Counted from the stretch's first letter, positions 22,475 to 34,600 are shown. The stretch: DNA of 64,000 nucleotides from Physcomitrium patens (GCF_000002425.4 NC_037269.1:14915309-14979308); one strand, 5' to 3'. The notes: generated by a model from the letters alone, not told the origin. Made by a program: numbers and translations.

Positions 22475-24910
22475 TCAGCGTCTGGTCACAAACATCTTCA
22501 CTCCATTCTCCATTGCTAGAGTTGCCATGGTGCGATACTTCACCTGGTGGCCTGGCATCAAATCAAATTTGAAGAATCGACACAACAGTGCAGTAACCAT
22601 CTTCATTTGAAGATATGCTGAGTCTTTCCCTAGGCAGATCCGGGGGCCAGCCTATTGATTTCAAACATCACAAACAGCTGGTGGATTCAGTGGACCTTTA
22701 CCGTCGAGGGATTAGATTTTGGAAGGAAGAATTCAACCAACGGTTCAGGTTGTGATAAGGGGAAAATCAAGGTAAGATTACTGAACCTGGAACGCACTGA
22801 ATCTGAATGGCGACAAGGGGATGAACACTCCGTCCTTGATCCAGCGTTCGGGCCGAAAACTCTCGGCATCGTCACCCCAAATCACCTTCGCTCGGCCTTG
22901 AGCATATGGAACATAACTAACAAGCCCTCCTTTCTTCAGCACTGTCCCGTCCGGAAGAACATCATCAGCCAATATCCCTTTCGGATCCTGTACACTTGCC
23001 GCACAAGTTCATCAGTTTTCCAGCATGTGACGTGGCACAGTTATTTTTTTTCACCTCGGAACTTTTTTGAAACGATTTGTTACAACTTCTTGAGCCAGGA
23101 TATTATAATGTACAAGTTAATTAGTGGTGAATAGTTACTTGAGGAACCGCTGGGTAGAGTCGGATGGTCTCGGTGATGGCAGCGTGGAGGTATTGCACCT
23201 TGGTGAGAACATCGTATGATAGAATGGATGAATATTCTCGCATCTTCTGGTTCAGAGTTTGGCTGGCATTTATGTTGGCATCTTTCTCCAGAGCATGAAG
23301 CTCGTCATAAATTTTGTCAGCGACGTGGGGATAAATACTCAACAGGTAAACAAACCAGGACAACGTTGCTGCCGTCGTATCCCTCCCTACAATCATCAAA
23401 GCATAATATCAATTCGAAGTTAGAGGTAATGTTACTCGCTGTATCATCAACTTCAAAACTACTCAATTCATGTAAACAGACACACAACTGCTTGAGATTT
23501 TTACTGAGATTTAAACTGATTTGTATACATGAGCTGCTAACAGCGAAAAGCTGCAGGCTCGTGATGCTTCTAGATTACTGGACTGTTTGACGCAATGTTA
23601 GCCGCTCACCAGCTATGATGAAATTTAGAATAACGTCTCGCAAAGTCTTGTCCGTGAAGTTCTGCTCAGGGTCCTTGCCCAATAAGATGAAACGAGACAA
23701 GAGATCTGCTTTCTGCATATTGAACGAGGTTTTTGGCAAATTCAATACCGGTACTAAATTTTACCAGACTTCGCGGTTTGAGATCATTCTAAACACATAT
23801 TTCTGCAAGATAACAAACCTTGTCATGGCCCTCGGAGGTGGCCAAATCCATCTCGGCACGCCGAATTTTGATCACCTTGTACGTGAAGTCGTCCACCACC
23901 TTCACGCTACGTGACAACACCGCCTCATTGCCAATGTTGAACATCTGCTTCAGTGGCCAGAAGGGATCGAAGAACCGGTAAGTCACTGCTTCATTGGCGT
24001 TGTCGAAATTCGTCGCAAAGGGCACCGCTGGTAAAGACTCGGACAATGTTCCAATCTCGACGCCGAACCCCACTTTGCAGATGCCCTCCAAAGTAAACCT
24101 CATAAAAAGATCCTGCTCAGAACAGTCAATCAATCAATCAGTCATTCAATCACGGCCTTCAAAACTAAACATATCAACACGTTTAAAAGGTTCAGCTCTG
24201 ATTTCTTACAGCTACGACACAAGTAGGAAAAATCTGTATGCTAGGGGGAACGTGATTTGGCGAACCTGCATGTCGATGGGTTGATGCTTCTGACACACCG
24301 ATGAGAGAATATCCCCAACTTTGAGCGCATTCTCCCGGAAAACCACAGTGCTGTAGTCGCGGAGAACCCTAGACGTAAACTCGAAGCTCGCCGTCTTCCT
24401 CTGCTGGCGCCACGCTTCCCCATCGCTATTGAAGATCCCGTCACCTAGAAGCGTCTCCATGTGTCTGTGGTACAACTCCCCCTGCACATGAGGATCCATA
24501 GATTGCGTGTAGACTTTAGGTGCGAGTCTGAGATCAAGTTATCCGTCGTTTTCCTCAGCCTGGCGGATACCCCAAGACGTAATGTTTTTGAATTTTACCT
24601 TGGGGAAGTTTGCGAAGTTAGTCTTCAGGATGTACTCGATATTGTTGGGGTCGATAGTGTAAGTGTACGTGATCCCGGGGTACTTGACATGAAATGTTTT
24701 GAGCCCTTTGTTGAAATACGACAGAATCCAGTCGTGCATGACGTCGAAGTGCTGAATTGTCTCCAGTGCTCCACCAATGATGGGCCATTCCTTAGGCTCT
24801 ATCCGGTGCCGCTGCCGCCATCGAAATATCCACAGATATGACAACGTGGCTATGATCACAAACGCGACTACTGATCCAGAACTGAAGGACGCTCTCATGA
24901 CTTCCTCCAT
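22475..24910 (-). CDS. Cytochrome P450, CYP704B-like fatty-acid hydroxylase, 7 exons
   Basis: CYP704B enzymes are ER-bound monooxygenases that omega-hydroxylate long-chain fatty acids for sporopollenin of spore and pollen walls. Exons in transcript order: 24910-24599, 24481-24266, 24112-23819, 23712-23610, 23386-23139, 22987-22787, 22651-22475. All introns (106-223 bp) are GT-AG and phases agree, giving 516 aa, a normal length. There is an N-terminal hydrophobic anchor (about 10-25), then basic residues. The helix-C WRQQRKTASFEF and helix-I AGRDTT (308-313) motifs are present. ETIR (381-384) and FRPERW (435-440) complete the ERR triad. The heme loop is FQAGPRICLG with Cys464. The first ATG in frame is at 24910; the open frame extends upstream only from non-ATG codons. 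It could be another CYP704 clade member (for example CYP704A), but the GDGIFN and KVGFGVEIGTL blocks favour B. It appears intact. Confidence 0.93.
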
Positions 24911-25072
24911 GCCTGTCAAAAAATTGACAATCTGTCTGTGGTCAGGTAGTACGCATCGTTTTCGCAAGCCTAAATCTCGAACCAGATATCATCTAGTAAG
25001 TAGATTGAAAAATTCCCTGCATCTACAGGTAAGCAATCTAGTATTCTCCGAGGAGGTTTTAACACTCATTAA

Positions 25073-25098
25073 AAACACACACGTACACACACACACAA
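25073..25098. repeat. (AC)n microsatellite upstream of P450 gene
   Basis: Imperfect CA/AC alternation of about 25 bp, immediately left of the inverted repeat at 25103, in the presumed promoter or 5' UTR of the P450 gene. Confidence 0.85.
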
Positions 25099-25102
25099 AT
25101 AA

Positions 25103-25326
25103 TAGAAGCGTGGTCGTCAGGGGATTGCATCAAGGGTTTATGAGGATCGGGATCATTGGTTTTACATCGGTATCATGACTCAGGCGAACTAGACGAATAC
25201 CATGGGGATTTAAGTTCTTCCCCTTCACTGCAGCTCTGGATGACCCGAACATGCTGAAGACGAGGTTTTTTCAACAATCGACTATTGCATACCACAACAT
25301 CGTATCCCCTGACGACCACGCTTCTA
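25103..25326. repeat. 23-bp perfect inverted repeat with 178-bp spacer
   Basis: Left arm 25103-25125 (tagaagcgtggtcgtcaggg, then gat) and right arm 25304-25326 are perfect reverse complements. The 178-bp middle shows no gene. This is the layout of a small foldback or MITE-like element, but no convincing target duplication flanks it. It lies 190-420 bp upstream of the P450 start codon and could form a hairpin in the promoter. Confidence 0.85.
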
Positions 25327-26566
25327 CTATTGTGGGATCATACCTTTCGTGCACGAATGCCACAAGTTTAAATCGCCCACTGCTGATCATGTGGTGCTAG
25401 ATGATATCCAGAGACTGTAAGTGCCGAAAAGTCACAACAGATATAGGTTCCACGTATCATACGCGACAGAACTGCAAGACAGTGGTGATGTGGGTGTTCT
25501 CCGCGATGATTCTCAGACCTATGTGCACACATTGACATCTCGTATCTGTAGCTATATGTATCCATGCACACCCTATGACTTGTATTGCCAGGAGTCTGCC
25601 ACATGCATGAAATGCACTATCAAGTACTTTTTAGAAGAACGTCGTATTCTCATACTTGTGACCCAAACAGAATACACGATATAATTGCCGAACTCTTTCC
25701 TCAACCTCCCAGCTACTGCAGTCACTTTGTTTTAAATTTAATCGATTCCACCTCAGGAATGTCTTCTCAAAGGATTCAATTGTAAAGTTCTCAACGGTTA
25801 GAAAGTTGCCGAGGTGGGTGGAAAAGTTGACGCACAGTTTCCAGGTCCCTCCGACAGGGACCGCTCTGACCCATCAAATGAGGAGAGGGGAAAGGAGGGG
25901 TGTCTACTAGTCTTTTCTTTGCTTTTGTAATGCTTGCTGCGGTGCTCTTGGGATGAACGAAGCTGGTGAGCATGGTTCGAAGATGCGAATTTCGGCATTG
26001 AAAATGCAGGAATTGAGTCGATTCTGGTGGAGCATGAAATTTTCATGCCTCCTCCACCTGCACCTCCCTATCCTGGGGTCCTCTCAGACCCGAAACTTCC
26101 CATCCTTGAGCCCCCGGCAAAGTCGATCAAGTGTCGTGAACATCGCGTCAGCGAGGACAAGTAACGTCTCTGTCATTAACCTGTGCAGATAGAACCCCCA
26201 ACCAGGTGTGGATCCCATGAATTTTTGCATATTCGGGCTCAGTTGCAGTGACCCTGTTTGCATTCAGGACGTTGTGGTGACCCTTGCGTCGTCACCAGTC
26301 TCTCCTGTATGCACTGCATTTGAACGATGTGAGTGTGTTTGCTAGTGATGGTGTGTGCCAGGAAGAAAGAAAGAAAGAGTAAGCAGGAGATGTGATGAGT
26401 TCAGTTCTTTCAATTTGTTGCATTTGCGAAACTGTGTGGGCAGTTCTAGATGCTGGGTTAGATCCATAGTTGGAAGGTCAAGGACCTGCTTTGCTTTGTT
26501 GCTGTTCAGATAGTGCCCAGGAAACAGCTTTCAGATGCTTTGACTCAGACAGAGATCCTAAATTAC

Positions 26567-26567
<1 letters not shown>
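25327..26567. other. Right part of gene island, no confirmed gene
   Basis: Composition stays island-like (mixed, CpG-containing), but no recognised domain is seen. It contains a short hairpin ggtccct-ccgac-agggacc (25843-25861) and one proline-rich open frame listed separately. It may hold the P450 promoter and part of an unrecognised exon or a gene relic. Confidence 0.5.
25970..26164 (+). other. Possible exon or short ORF, proline-rich, unknown
   Basis: Open frame between a TGA (25967) and a TAA (26162). Inside it an ATG at 26045 would give 39 aa starting MPPPPAPPYPGVL and ending CREHRVSEDK. The upstream part reads FEDANFGIENAGIE. The amino-acid mix is protein-like, and the first 25 codons before the ATG are open too, as in an internal exon. 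A GT-type donor (gtaacg) overlaps the TAA. I do not recognise a family. It may be a gene fragment or chance. Confidence 0.25.

Positions 26568-26592
<25 letters not shown>
26568..26592. repeat. (TA)n microsatellite at right border of gene island
   Basis: About 25 bp of TA alternation. Sequence to the right becomes AT-rich within about 100 bp, mirroring the (TA)n at 16673-16699. Confidence 0.9.
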
Positions 26593-26599
<7 letters not shown>

Positions 26600-27284
26600 T
26601 AGAAACTTAAGTTATTAGTGTATGTGCATGTGTGTTTGTTTGTTGTGTTTGTATGTTTATAAACGTGTATGTGTATCTTTAGATTGTTTCTTCTTCATAA
26701 TGTTGTAAAAATTTATTTTATTTTATTTCATCTTTCTAAATTAATGAAAAAAAAATAAATTAAATGACCAAAATTTTTGAATTTAAATGATATCTCACAA
26801 ATTTCATAGTTACAAGATTTATGGAGACCATAAATCGACTGACCTAGTGGATAAATCGACAGACCTAGCTGCATACTCGACCTAGTAGATCAGCAAATTC
26901 AATGAACAATCTTTAAAATAAAAAATTTATCATAGATAAATTTATTGAAGCACTTATTTTTGTTACATATTTATTTCTCCATTTTTATCTTTACCACAAG
27001 ATTTTCAAAAATTAAAATTAGAATACTTCTATTGCAGATTCGCTCTATGTGCAGCTCAATACCAAAGCTACACTACAAGACTTACTCCACAACAAAGAAG
27101 TCTTTTAGAAGGATACTACTTTGTTATTCCATTCACACACCCTACCATTGATGCTTGTAATATGCAAAACCGGCCAAAACTTCTACCACGCTTTCAGTGT
27201 TAAGTGCTCCTTTGCTTTAGCAACTTTATATTCAATTTTACTCTCTTTTCTGTTTCCTTTTCTATGTAAGCCAATACAAGGTTC
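26593..27284. other. AT-rich intergenic DNA
   Basis: No gene or identified repeat. A short 16-bp direct repeat (around aatcgactgacctag and aatcgacagacctag, 26831-26868) is visible. Confidence 0.6.
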
Positions 27285-27289
27285 TAACC

Positions 27290-28306
27290 ACATGGTCCCT
27301 ATTGTAGCTGGACAAACTCGTTTTCCAACATATTGTCTTCTTTCACAGCCATACTCCTCATTTTGTGATTGCGTCGTTTCTTTGGACAATGTTGAGCAGT
27401 GTGCTTTGGTTCTCCACAATATAAACATAATCCTTCTTAATGACGATGAGTCTTTTCTTGCTCAGTAAGAGGTTTGAAACGTACTGCATCATTTTGAATA
27501 TCCTCTACTTCCGAATGTATGTGTTGAAGAGGTGTTGGTGTTGCCATTGAATTATAGTAACGTTGAGGTCCACTTGTACAGTTCTCAGATCGAAATTCAA
27601 AAAGGTGATTGTCGTACTTCACAGCAAAGTCAATTGCTTGACTCAATGTTTGAGGATCAGGTAAGTTGAGCATTAATTTTTTTACCTCATATTGTAATCC
27701 ATAGAAAAATTGGTTAATAAGTGCAGCACCATTCCACTTGATATCAGTTGCAAGTTGTCAAAATTGTGAAGCGTACAACATTACTGATCGATTGCCTTGT
27801 TGTAAAATACAGATCTTATTGGTTGCAATACGAATTGCATCATGTTCTCCATACATGGATCGAAACTCCTCCAAAAAAGCCTCTAGATTATCCAATATTG
27901 GATCTCGTCGTTCAAGAAAAGATGAAAACCATAATAGTACTGAACTTGAAAGAAGCATACCAATGAATCTAACTTGCGATCTTGGAGTTGGATAGCTTTG
28001 GGATTGAAGTTCAATCACAAGTTACACTTGATTGATAAATCCTCGAAACTCAGATCTAGTACCATCAAACTTCTCGGGTAGGGGAATTCTTGGTTCTCTA
28101 ACATTGGAAGGGCGTTCCACCATAGGAGAAAGAACATGGTTTGGTGTGGATGTTGAAGCAGCTCCAACCATTTCTATATCTTCACTTCTTGCCAATCTTG
28201 TTGATCCTTGTGGTGGTAAATTGAGTTGATGCATCGTAAGCATTAATTCTCTCAATTGCTCTTGCATTTGTGCCATTGCACTCTTCATTTCAACAAGTTT
28301 TGCCAT
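27290..28306 (-). pseudogene. Gag of copy D (best preserved)
   Basis: The start is chosen at MAKLVEMKSAMAQMQEQL (28306), equivalent to the starts in A and E. Readable blocks are 28306-28022 (with IPLPEKFDGTRSEFRGFINQ), 28018-27758 (with RRDPILDNLEAFLEEF) and 27673-27437 (with LNLPDPQTLSQAIDFAVKYD). The last two are typical of the gypsy capsid (retrotrans_gag) region. At least two frameshifts separate the blocks. The zinc-knuckle region near 27370-27430 is out of frame. Confidence 0.8.
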
Positions 28307-28496
28307 GATAATATTTAAAAAAGAAAAGATGTCTAATATCACTAAAGACAAATAGAAGAGAGGACTTGAGAACAAAGAAAATACTAAGGACAATATCAGT
28401 TTAGAAGAGGGTAATCCGTAACTTCTAATATGCTTATATCTTATCAAGAAAAAGGGGTAATCCACTCTTAATCAAGATTAGACAAAGCTCATATAT

Positions 28497-29075
28497 TGTA
28501 GGTATACTCTTGTCAATCTGTCAAGGACAAGAACTCGATGAAAAAGTAATTCAAACAAGTGAGCCTTCATTCAAAGAAAGGTAATAAAATATAAATAAAC
28601 ATGTATATTGAAAGAAAAACTGGAATGGCTATTGCCAAAAGACAAGAAAACTAGAGACCCTTGAAACTAAACTGGAAGCAAGAAAGGAGTTGACAAGAGT
28701 GAAGAAGACTTCACTCTTGTCTCTATATATACTATCTAACTAGGAGCTACGTGGCGATGTTCTATAGGACCTCCAATATGTATTGACTTTGTAGGACACA
28801 TGCCTTGACTTACAAGGCAAGTTTTTCTACGTGTGGGCCACATAGTTAGTTTGATCTTCAAGCTAACAACATGTGTGGCATATGGCCAACTTGTTGACCA
28901 CGTTTCTAATCCAAAAAGTCAATTAAAGACACCTATGAAGTCAAAGCAATATCTATGAAGCTTCTAAGAAGCTTCCATATCAAATACTATAGAATTAACT
29001 TACTTTTACCTACTTTTACTTATTTCCACCTATTTGTATATGTAATTACTAGCTTACATGAGTATGTCCGTGGCA
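28497..29075 (-). repeat. 5' LTR of copy D
   Basis: 579 bp with the best preserved ends of the family: on the element strand it starts TGCCACGGACAT and ends TACCTACA, thus TG...CA. It matches 6692-7271 and 10395-10958 throughout. Confidence 0.85.
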
Positions 29076-30095
29076 AGATGCTATCAAGTCTAAGATATAA
29101 AGTACTAAGTTTATATATATAATATTTTTCCTTTTAGAGCAATTACATCAAAACATAAGCCCAAGTACCAAGAAAACACCCAAATGTATGATAAAGTATC
29201 TTAAAACTTTATATATCCTTATGAGAAATGTTTTCCAAACTTCAATAGCTCATATCTCATGATCGGACTGTCCAAACAACCTTAAATTTTTCATAAAACT
29301 CTGACATACATTCAAAAACTACCACAAAAAAATTCAATCACAAATTCATTATGGAACTTGAGATATCACTAAAATCCTAACAGTAGCTTTAAACCCTAGC
29401 TTACATACATCTGTGTGCTAATTTCTTCATATCTCACAAAATAAGTACTCAAATACCATGAAATTTTGATCTATAGCTTTTTAACTTAATAATTCACACT
29501 TATAAAAATTTTAAGCCAAAAATTAGTCCAAAAATTTAAGATATGGCTCCAACCATGACTATCAACAAAATGACTGACTTACTACCTTTGAATTATATGT
29601 ATTGTCTTCAATGCCCAATAACTCCTTCATCTAGACTTAGAATTCATCCAATAGTATATGTAAAGTTTAGTTAAGAAAGTTTTTTGTCCAACTCTATTTT
29701 TCGATCTTTTATTGCTGACCCTAGCCTCCAAAGCTCGAATTACCTCGAAAGAGAAATCTTAATCCCTAATAAGGCCTCGGGCAGCCTCCCTCAAGCCCAT
29801 TGGGCATGGCCTTCGACCAGTAGGAATGAAGATCTCCATTCCTTGCTTTCATCCCTCCCAATAAGCCTCCTAATAGTTTAGACTTTCATCTTTAGACTCC
29901 AACCTTCTCTTAAGCTTTATACTAAATATCTAAATCCTACATAATATAAATACTATAATCAAAATAAATAAATCTCCAAATAAATTTTCTTATATCAATT
30001 CTCTTTAAATTTATTTACTAACCACTCTAATCTACATCAAGACTTATAAACATATTATATGTCTTAATTAATTTTTACATACTATAAGCAATTAC
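29076..30095. other. AT-rich sequence between gypsy copies D and E
   Basis: No coding domain. The region around 29200-29560 reads like untranslated or LTR-type sequence, but I find no clear second copy in the window. The small frame at 29684-29881 is not recognisable. Confidence 0.5.
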
Positions 30096-30439
30096 AGTAT
30101 GACAATGGTTCAAGAAAAGACACGTGGAATACTAGATGGATTTTCATTGACTTCAATAGGTATAAATGATATGCAGCTGAATTGATTTGTGTAGAAATAG
30201 AAAATGGTCCAAGTCTACAATAGTCCAACTTGTCACAAGGATGAGTGATCTTGATATTACCATGAAGTAATCATACGTTATCACCTATGTAGAATGGTGG
30301 CTGTTCTTTTCGATAGACATCCACATTGATCTTTTATTGTTCTTGAGCTTCTTTTAATTGCGCCTTCATTGTTGTATGTAGCTCTAATAAATGATTTGCC
30401 AAATCTTCTGCCATATGATTATGAGCTTTTGAAAAGTCA

Positions 30440-33240
30440 AAAGTATCAAGTCATAGATGATAATCATAATTGGCAAAAAAAGGTGTTTGTTTTGTAGAAG
30501 AATATATTTTATTATTATAAGCAAACTCTGCCAATGGCAAAAGAGTTGTCCAATCATCTTGTTGGTAGTTGATGGTACATTTTAAATATTGCTCCAAAAC
30601 TTGATTAACATACTCTATTTGTCCATTAGTTTGAGGATGGAATATCAAAGATAGTTTTATATCTATTTTTAGAATCTTGAAAAGAATTTGCCAAAATCTT
30701 GATACGAACTAAGTTTTCCTATCCAATATAATATCTTTGGATAATCTATGATAGCGATAGATGTTGTCAAGAAAGAGCTTAGCTATTTCTTTATCTGTGA
30801 TAGATTTTATATATGGTACAAAATGTGCCATCTTGGTAAAACAATCTACTATTACAAATATAGAGTCATTAGAACCTAAGATTGGAAGATCGATGATGAA
30901 ATCTATAGAAATAGAAGACCATGGTTTTTCTAGAATAGATAATAGTTGAAGAAGTCCGTAAGGTCGATGATGAGGAGTTTTTTATCTTTAACAAATGTTG
31001 CATGATTGAACAAAGTCTTTCACATCCTTCCACATTTGTAGCCACCAAAAATCTTTGGATGTAAGTTCCAAAGTCTTATTATATTGAAAATATCATACTG
31101 TTGGAAAGTCATGATGTGCTTGAAGAACACGTAATCATGCTTTTCTTTTTGGAACATATAATCGACCTTCAAAATAGAGTAGGTTGTTTTTGAACTCAAA
31201 CTTAGAAGTATCTTAGGACTTATGAGAAGGATTCTTGATATTGTGAATAAAAGGATCAAAAGACATACTTGATTGGATTTGTTTCATAAGGATCGAATCA
31301 ATAGTAAATGTTGATTTCATTACTCTAAGATGAAAATGCTCTGGCTTCAAGACAATTATTTTTTGTTGATTAAAAGATGTATCTCTTTCTTTTGGTACAA
31401 GATTAGAACATCTAGAAAGGGTATCTGACAAACCTTGTTGTTTTTTGGGTCGATATGTGATCTTGAAATCAAATCTTGATAAGAATATGCTCCAACAGGC
31501 TTGACAATGATTTAAAATATGTACTGACTTGAAATACTTGAAATTCTTGTGATTTGTATATATGGTGACTAGATTAGAAGCGCCTTCTAAATGATGATAC
31601 CATTCTTGAAATGAATCGACAATTATAAGAAGCTCTTTGTCGTGGATTTCATAGTTTATCTTGGCTTCTAAAAAATTTTTGGAATAAAAAGCTATTAAGT
31701 GAAGTTTATCATCTGCTCCCATTTGTCATAATACAACATCCAAAGCAAAGTCTGATACATCTATTTTGATAAAAAATGCCTTAAACAAGTTGACGCAATA
31801 TAAGATTGATGCAAAAATAAAGGCTAACTTCAAAGTTTCAAAAAATACTTTAGCTTCTTTACTCTACTCAAGTTTTTCTTTGCAAGTCAAATGTGTAAGT
31901 AGAACTACAACTCAAGAAAAGTCTTTGATGAAGATCCGATAATAATTGGCAAAGTCTAAAAAATATTACACATCTCTTATCATTTTTGAAATCTTTAAAT
32001 CTATAATTATTTGAACTTTCTTAGAATCCATCATAAGTCCATTATTTAAAATATTATATCCTAAGAAGTCAACTTGAATAATGTGGAATATATACTTTTC
32101 TATCTTGGCATAGAGTTTTGCATCTCTTAATTTTTGTAATACTTGACGAACATGAAGTTCATGTTCATCTATGTTCTTAGAATAGATCACGATGTCATAT
32201 AGATAATAGACAATAAAATCGTCTAAAAATTCCAAAAAAACATCATTCATTAGATGTTGAAAAGTTATTGGTGCATTTGTAAGTCCAAAAGGCATGGCAT
32301 TGTATTCAAAATACCCGTACCTAGTTTCAAATGCAGTCTTCCATTCATCTCCTTCTTTAACACGTATTAGATTGTATGCTCCTCATAGATCTATTTTTGT
32401 ATAGAACTTAGCTTGATTCAATTGATTGAGAAGTCCAAATATCAAAGGTAGAGGGTACCTATTCTTGATGGTGATCTTGTTGAGTCCTCGATAATCGACA
32501 CACATCCGCAATGATTCATCTTTCTTCTTCACAAATAAGATTGGAGCTTTTGTTGAAGATTTGAAATGACATATGAAATTCTTCGCAAGATTTTCTTCAA
32601 TATATTCCTTGAGTTCAGCCAATTTTTTTTGTGATAAACTATTGATTGGTCTAAATCACGATTGTGATCCTTCTTGAAGGTCAATTGACTAGTCATAGGA
32701 ATAATGTTTTGGAAGAATATTGGCATTCTTCTTCTCAAATAAATCTTGAAATTCTTGATATTGGTTGAGAATGCCACTTGAAGTTTTTGCATCATTAAAA
32801 ATAGGTGTGGTATAAATGACACAAGGTGATCCTTCTTTTGCAACATGCAAGAAAGTTCTTGCATCTACAAACAAAGGTTTAATTGCACTTGACTTATGAC
32901 TTCCTACTAGATTAATTTCACTCTTAATTATGCTTTTAAAAAAGTGAAGGGTACGAGATATCCAATCTATGCAAGGATTATATTTTTTTAATCATGATAA
33001 ATCTAAAATGACTGAATTAGAGGGAGATCTAATTATATTAAAGATTATGCAACTACTATGACTATTTATTGCTACATCTATAGGAAGTGTTTCATGAATA
33101 ATATCTCCAAAAGAAAATGGACAACCATCTATGACTTCTATATGAACAAGTTTGATTTTTTGTACTAATGATATTTTATGACTTTTAACAAAGTCTACGT
33201 CTAAGAAATAAGTTGAGGCTCCTAAATCTATCAAGGCAAA
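30440..33240 (-). pseudogene. Pol relic of copy E
   Basis: Protease (33234-32690) has DLGASTYFLD. RT (about 32700-31966) has the primer-grip region [18 protein letters not shown] (in 32622-32383) and MPFGLTNAP (32295), but the catalytic box reads YLYD at 32205-32194, a lost aspartate. RNase H (31722-31213) has KELLIIVDSFQEW and RPKKQQGLSDTLSR. The integrase C-terminal part (30648-30451) has HPQTNGQIEYVNQVLEQYL, keeping the final glutamate. Frames are interrupted between the blocks. The replication enzyme is inactive by sequence. Confidence 0.85.
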
Positions 33241-33353
33241 GGCTTTATAATTATTAGGTCATAAACGTACATCTATTATAAAACAAGGAGAGGATTTTGA
33301 GTAGGGGATAGGACCTTCATTAGAAATTGTATAAGATTCTAGCCACATAGTCC

Positions 33354-34378
33354 CTATTGTAGCTGGACAAATTCATTTTCCAACACATTGTCTTCTTTGA
33401 CTAATGTGCTCTTCATTTTGTAATTTTGTCGCTTCTTTAGACAATGTTGAATAGTATGTTTAGCTTCTCTATAATATAAGCACAATCCTTCTTGATGGCG
33501 ACGAGTCTTTTCATATTTAATAAGAGGTTTAAAATGTATCACATCAATTTGTATATCCTCTATTTTTAAATATATGTATTGAAGAGATATTGGTATTGCC
33601 ATCAAATTATAGTAACATTGAGGCCTATTTGTATGACTTTCAAATCAAAATTTAAAAAGTTGATTTTCGCATTTCAGAGCAAAGTCAATTACTTGACTCA
33701 ATGTTTGAGAATCATATAAGTTGAACATCAATTTCTTTACTTCATATTGCAATCCATAGAAAAATTGGCTAATAAGTGCAGTATCATCCCTCTTGATATC
33801 AATTACAAGTTATCAAAACTATAAAGTATATAACATTATAGATTGATTGCCTTGTCACAAAATACGGATCTTGTTTGTTGCAACATAAGTTGCATTATGT
33901 TCTCTATACATAGACTAGAATTCTATCAAAAATGCCTCTAGATTATCTAATATTAGATCTTGTTGTTTAAGAAAAGATGAAAATGATGATAGTGCTGAAC
34001 CTAAAAGAAGTGTGCAAATGAATCTAAATTATGATCCTAGAATTGGATAGCTTTGAGATTGAAGTTCAATCACAAGTTGTACTTGATTGATAAATCCTCG
34101 AAATTTGGATCTTATACCATCAAACTTCTTGAGTAGGGCAACTCTTGGTTCTCTAATACTTGAAGGATGTTCCACCATGGGTGGAAGGACATGATTTGGT
34201 GTAGATGTTGAAGCAGCTCTAATCATCTCTATATCCTCACTTCCTGCCATTCTAATTGATCCTTATGGGGATAAGCTAAGTTGATGCATTACAAGCATCA
34301 ACTCTTTCAATTATTCTTGCATTTATGCCATTGAATTCTTCATTTCAATAAGCTCTGCCATAATAACACTCAAAATAA
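33354..34378 (-). pseudogene. Gag relic of copy E
   Basis: Blocks at 34250-34029 and 33605-33354. The second contains a degraded zinc knuckle, CLYYREAKHTIQHC, in which the second cysteine of CX2CX4HX4C is Y. The intervening capsid part is broken by stops. Confidence 0.7.
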
Positions 34379-34600
34379 ATATCTAATACCACTTAAGACA
34401 GGTAGAAGAAAGGACTTGAAGACAAAGAAAATACTAAGAATAATATCAGTTTTGAAGAAGATAATCTGTAATTTCTAATATGCTTATGTATTATCATGAG
34501 AAAGGAGTAATCGACTCTTAATCAAGATAAGACAAAGCTCTCATATTATAAGTGTACTCTTGTCAATTTTTCAAGGATATGAACTAAATGATGATATATA

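Larger units (their letters stand above)
27285..29075 (-). mobile_element. Gypsy chromovirus copy D, 5' part only (LTR, gag)
   Basis: Minus-strand order from the right: LTR 29075-28497, mutated primer-binding site (ATATATGAGC), leader, gag from 28306, zinc-knuckle region, and the start of the protease segment (matching 33340-33370 of copy E). It ends at about 27285. All of pol and the 3' LTR are missing, so this is a truncated copy. It is the best preserved gag of the window. Confidence 0.8.
30096..34600 (-). mobile_element. Gypsy chromovirus copy E, both ends truncated
   Basis: The left end begins inside the segment after integrase (30096 matches about 2265), so chromodomain and 3' LTR are lost. 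The right end keeps only the first 55 bp of the 5' LTR (34547-34600) before family F2 takes over. Inside are integrase, RNase H, RT, protease and gag in minus-strand order, co-linear with copy A, with short deletions and many stops. Confidence 0.85.

Noticed and set aside
22655-23134. Plus-strand open frame of 159 codons
   Set aside because: It is the antisense shadow of P450 exon 6 and its flanking introns.
24911-24967. Longer P450 N-terminus starting at 24967
   Set aside because: The codon at 24967 is TTG, not ATG; the frame's first ATG is at 24910 and it leaves a normal membrane anchor.
25843-25861. Hairpin ggtccct-ccgac-agggacc as a terminator
   Set aside because: 7-bp arms with no T tract and no gene ending there; plant Pol II does not use such terminators.
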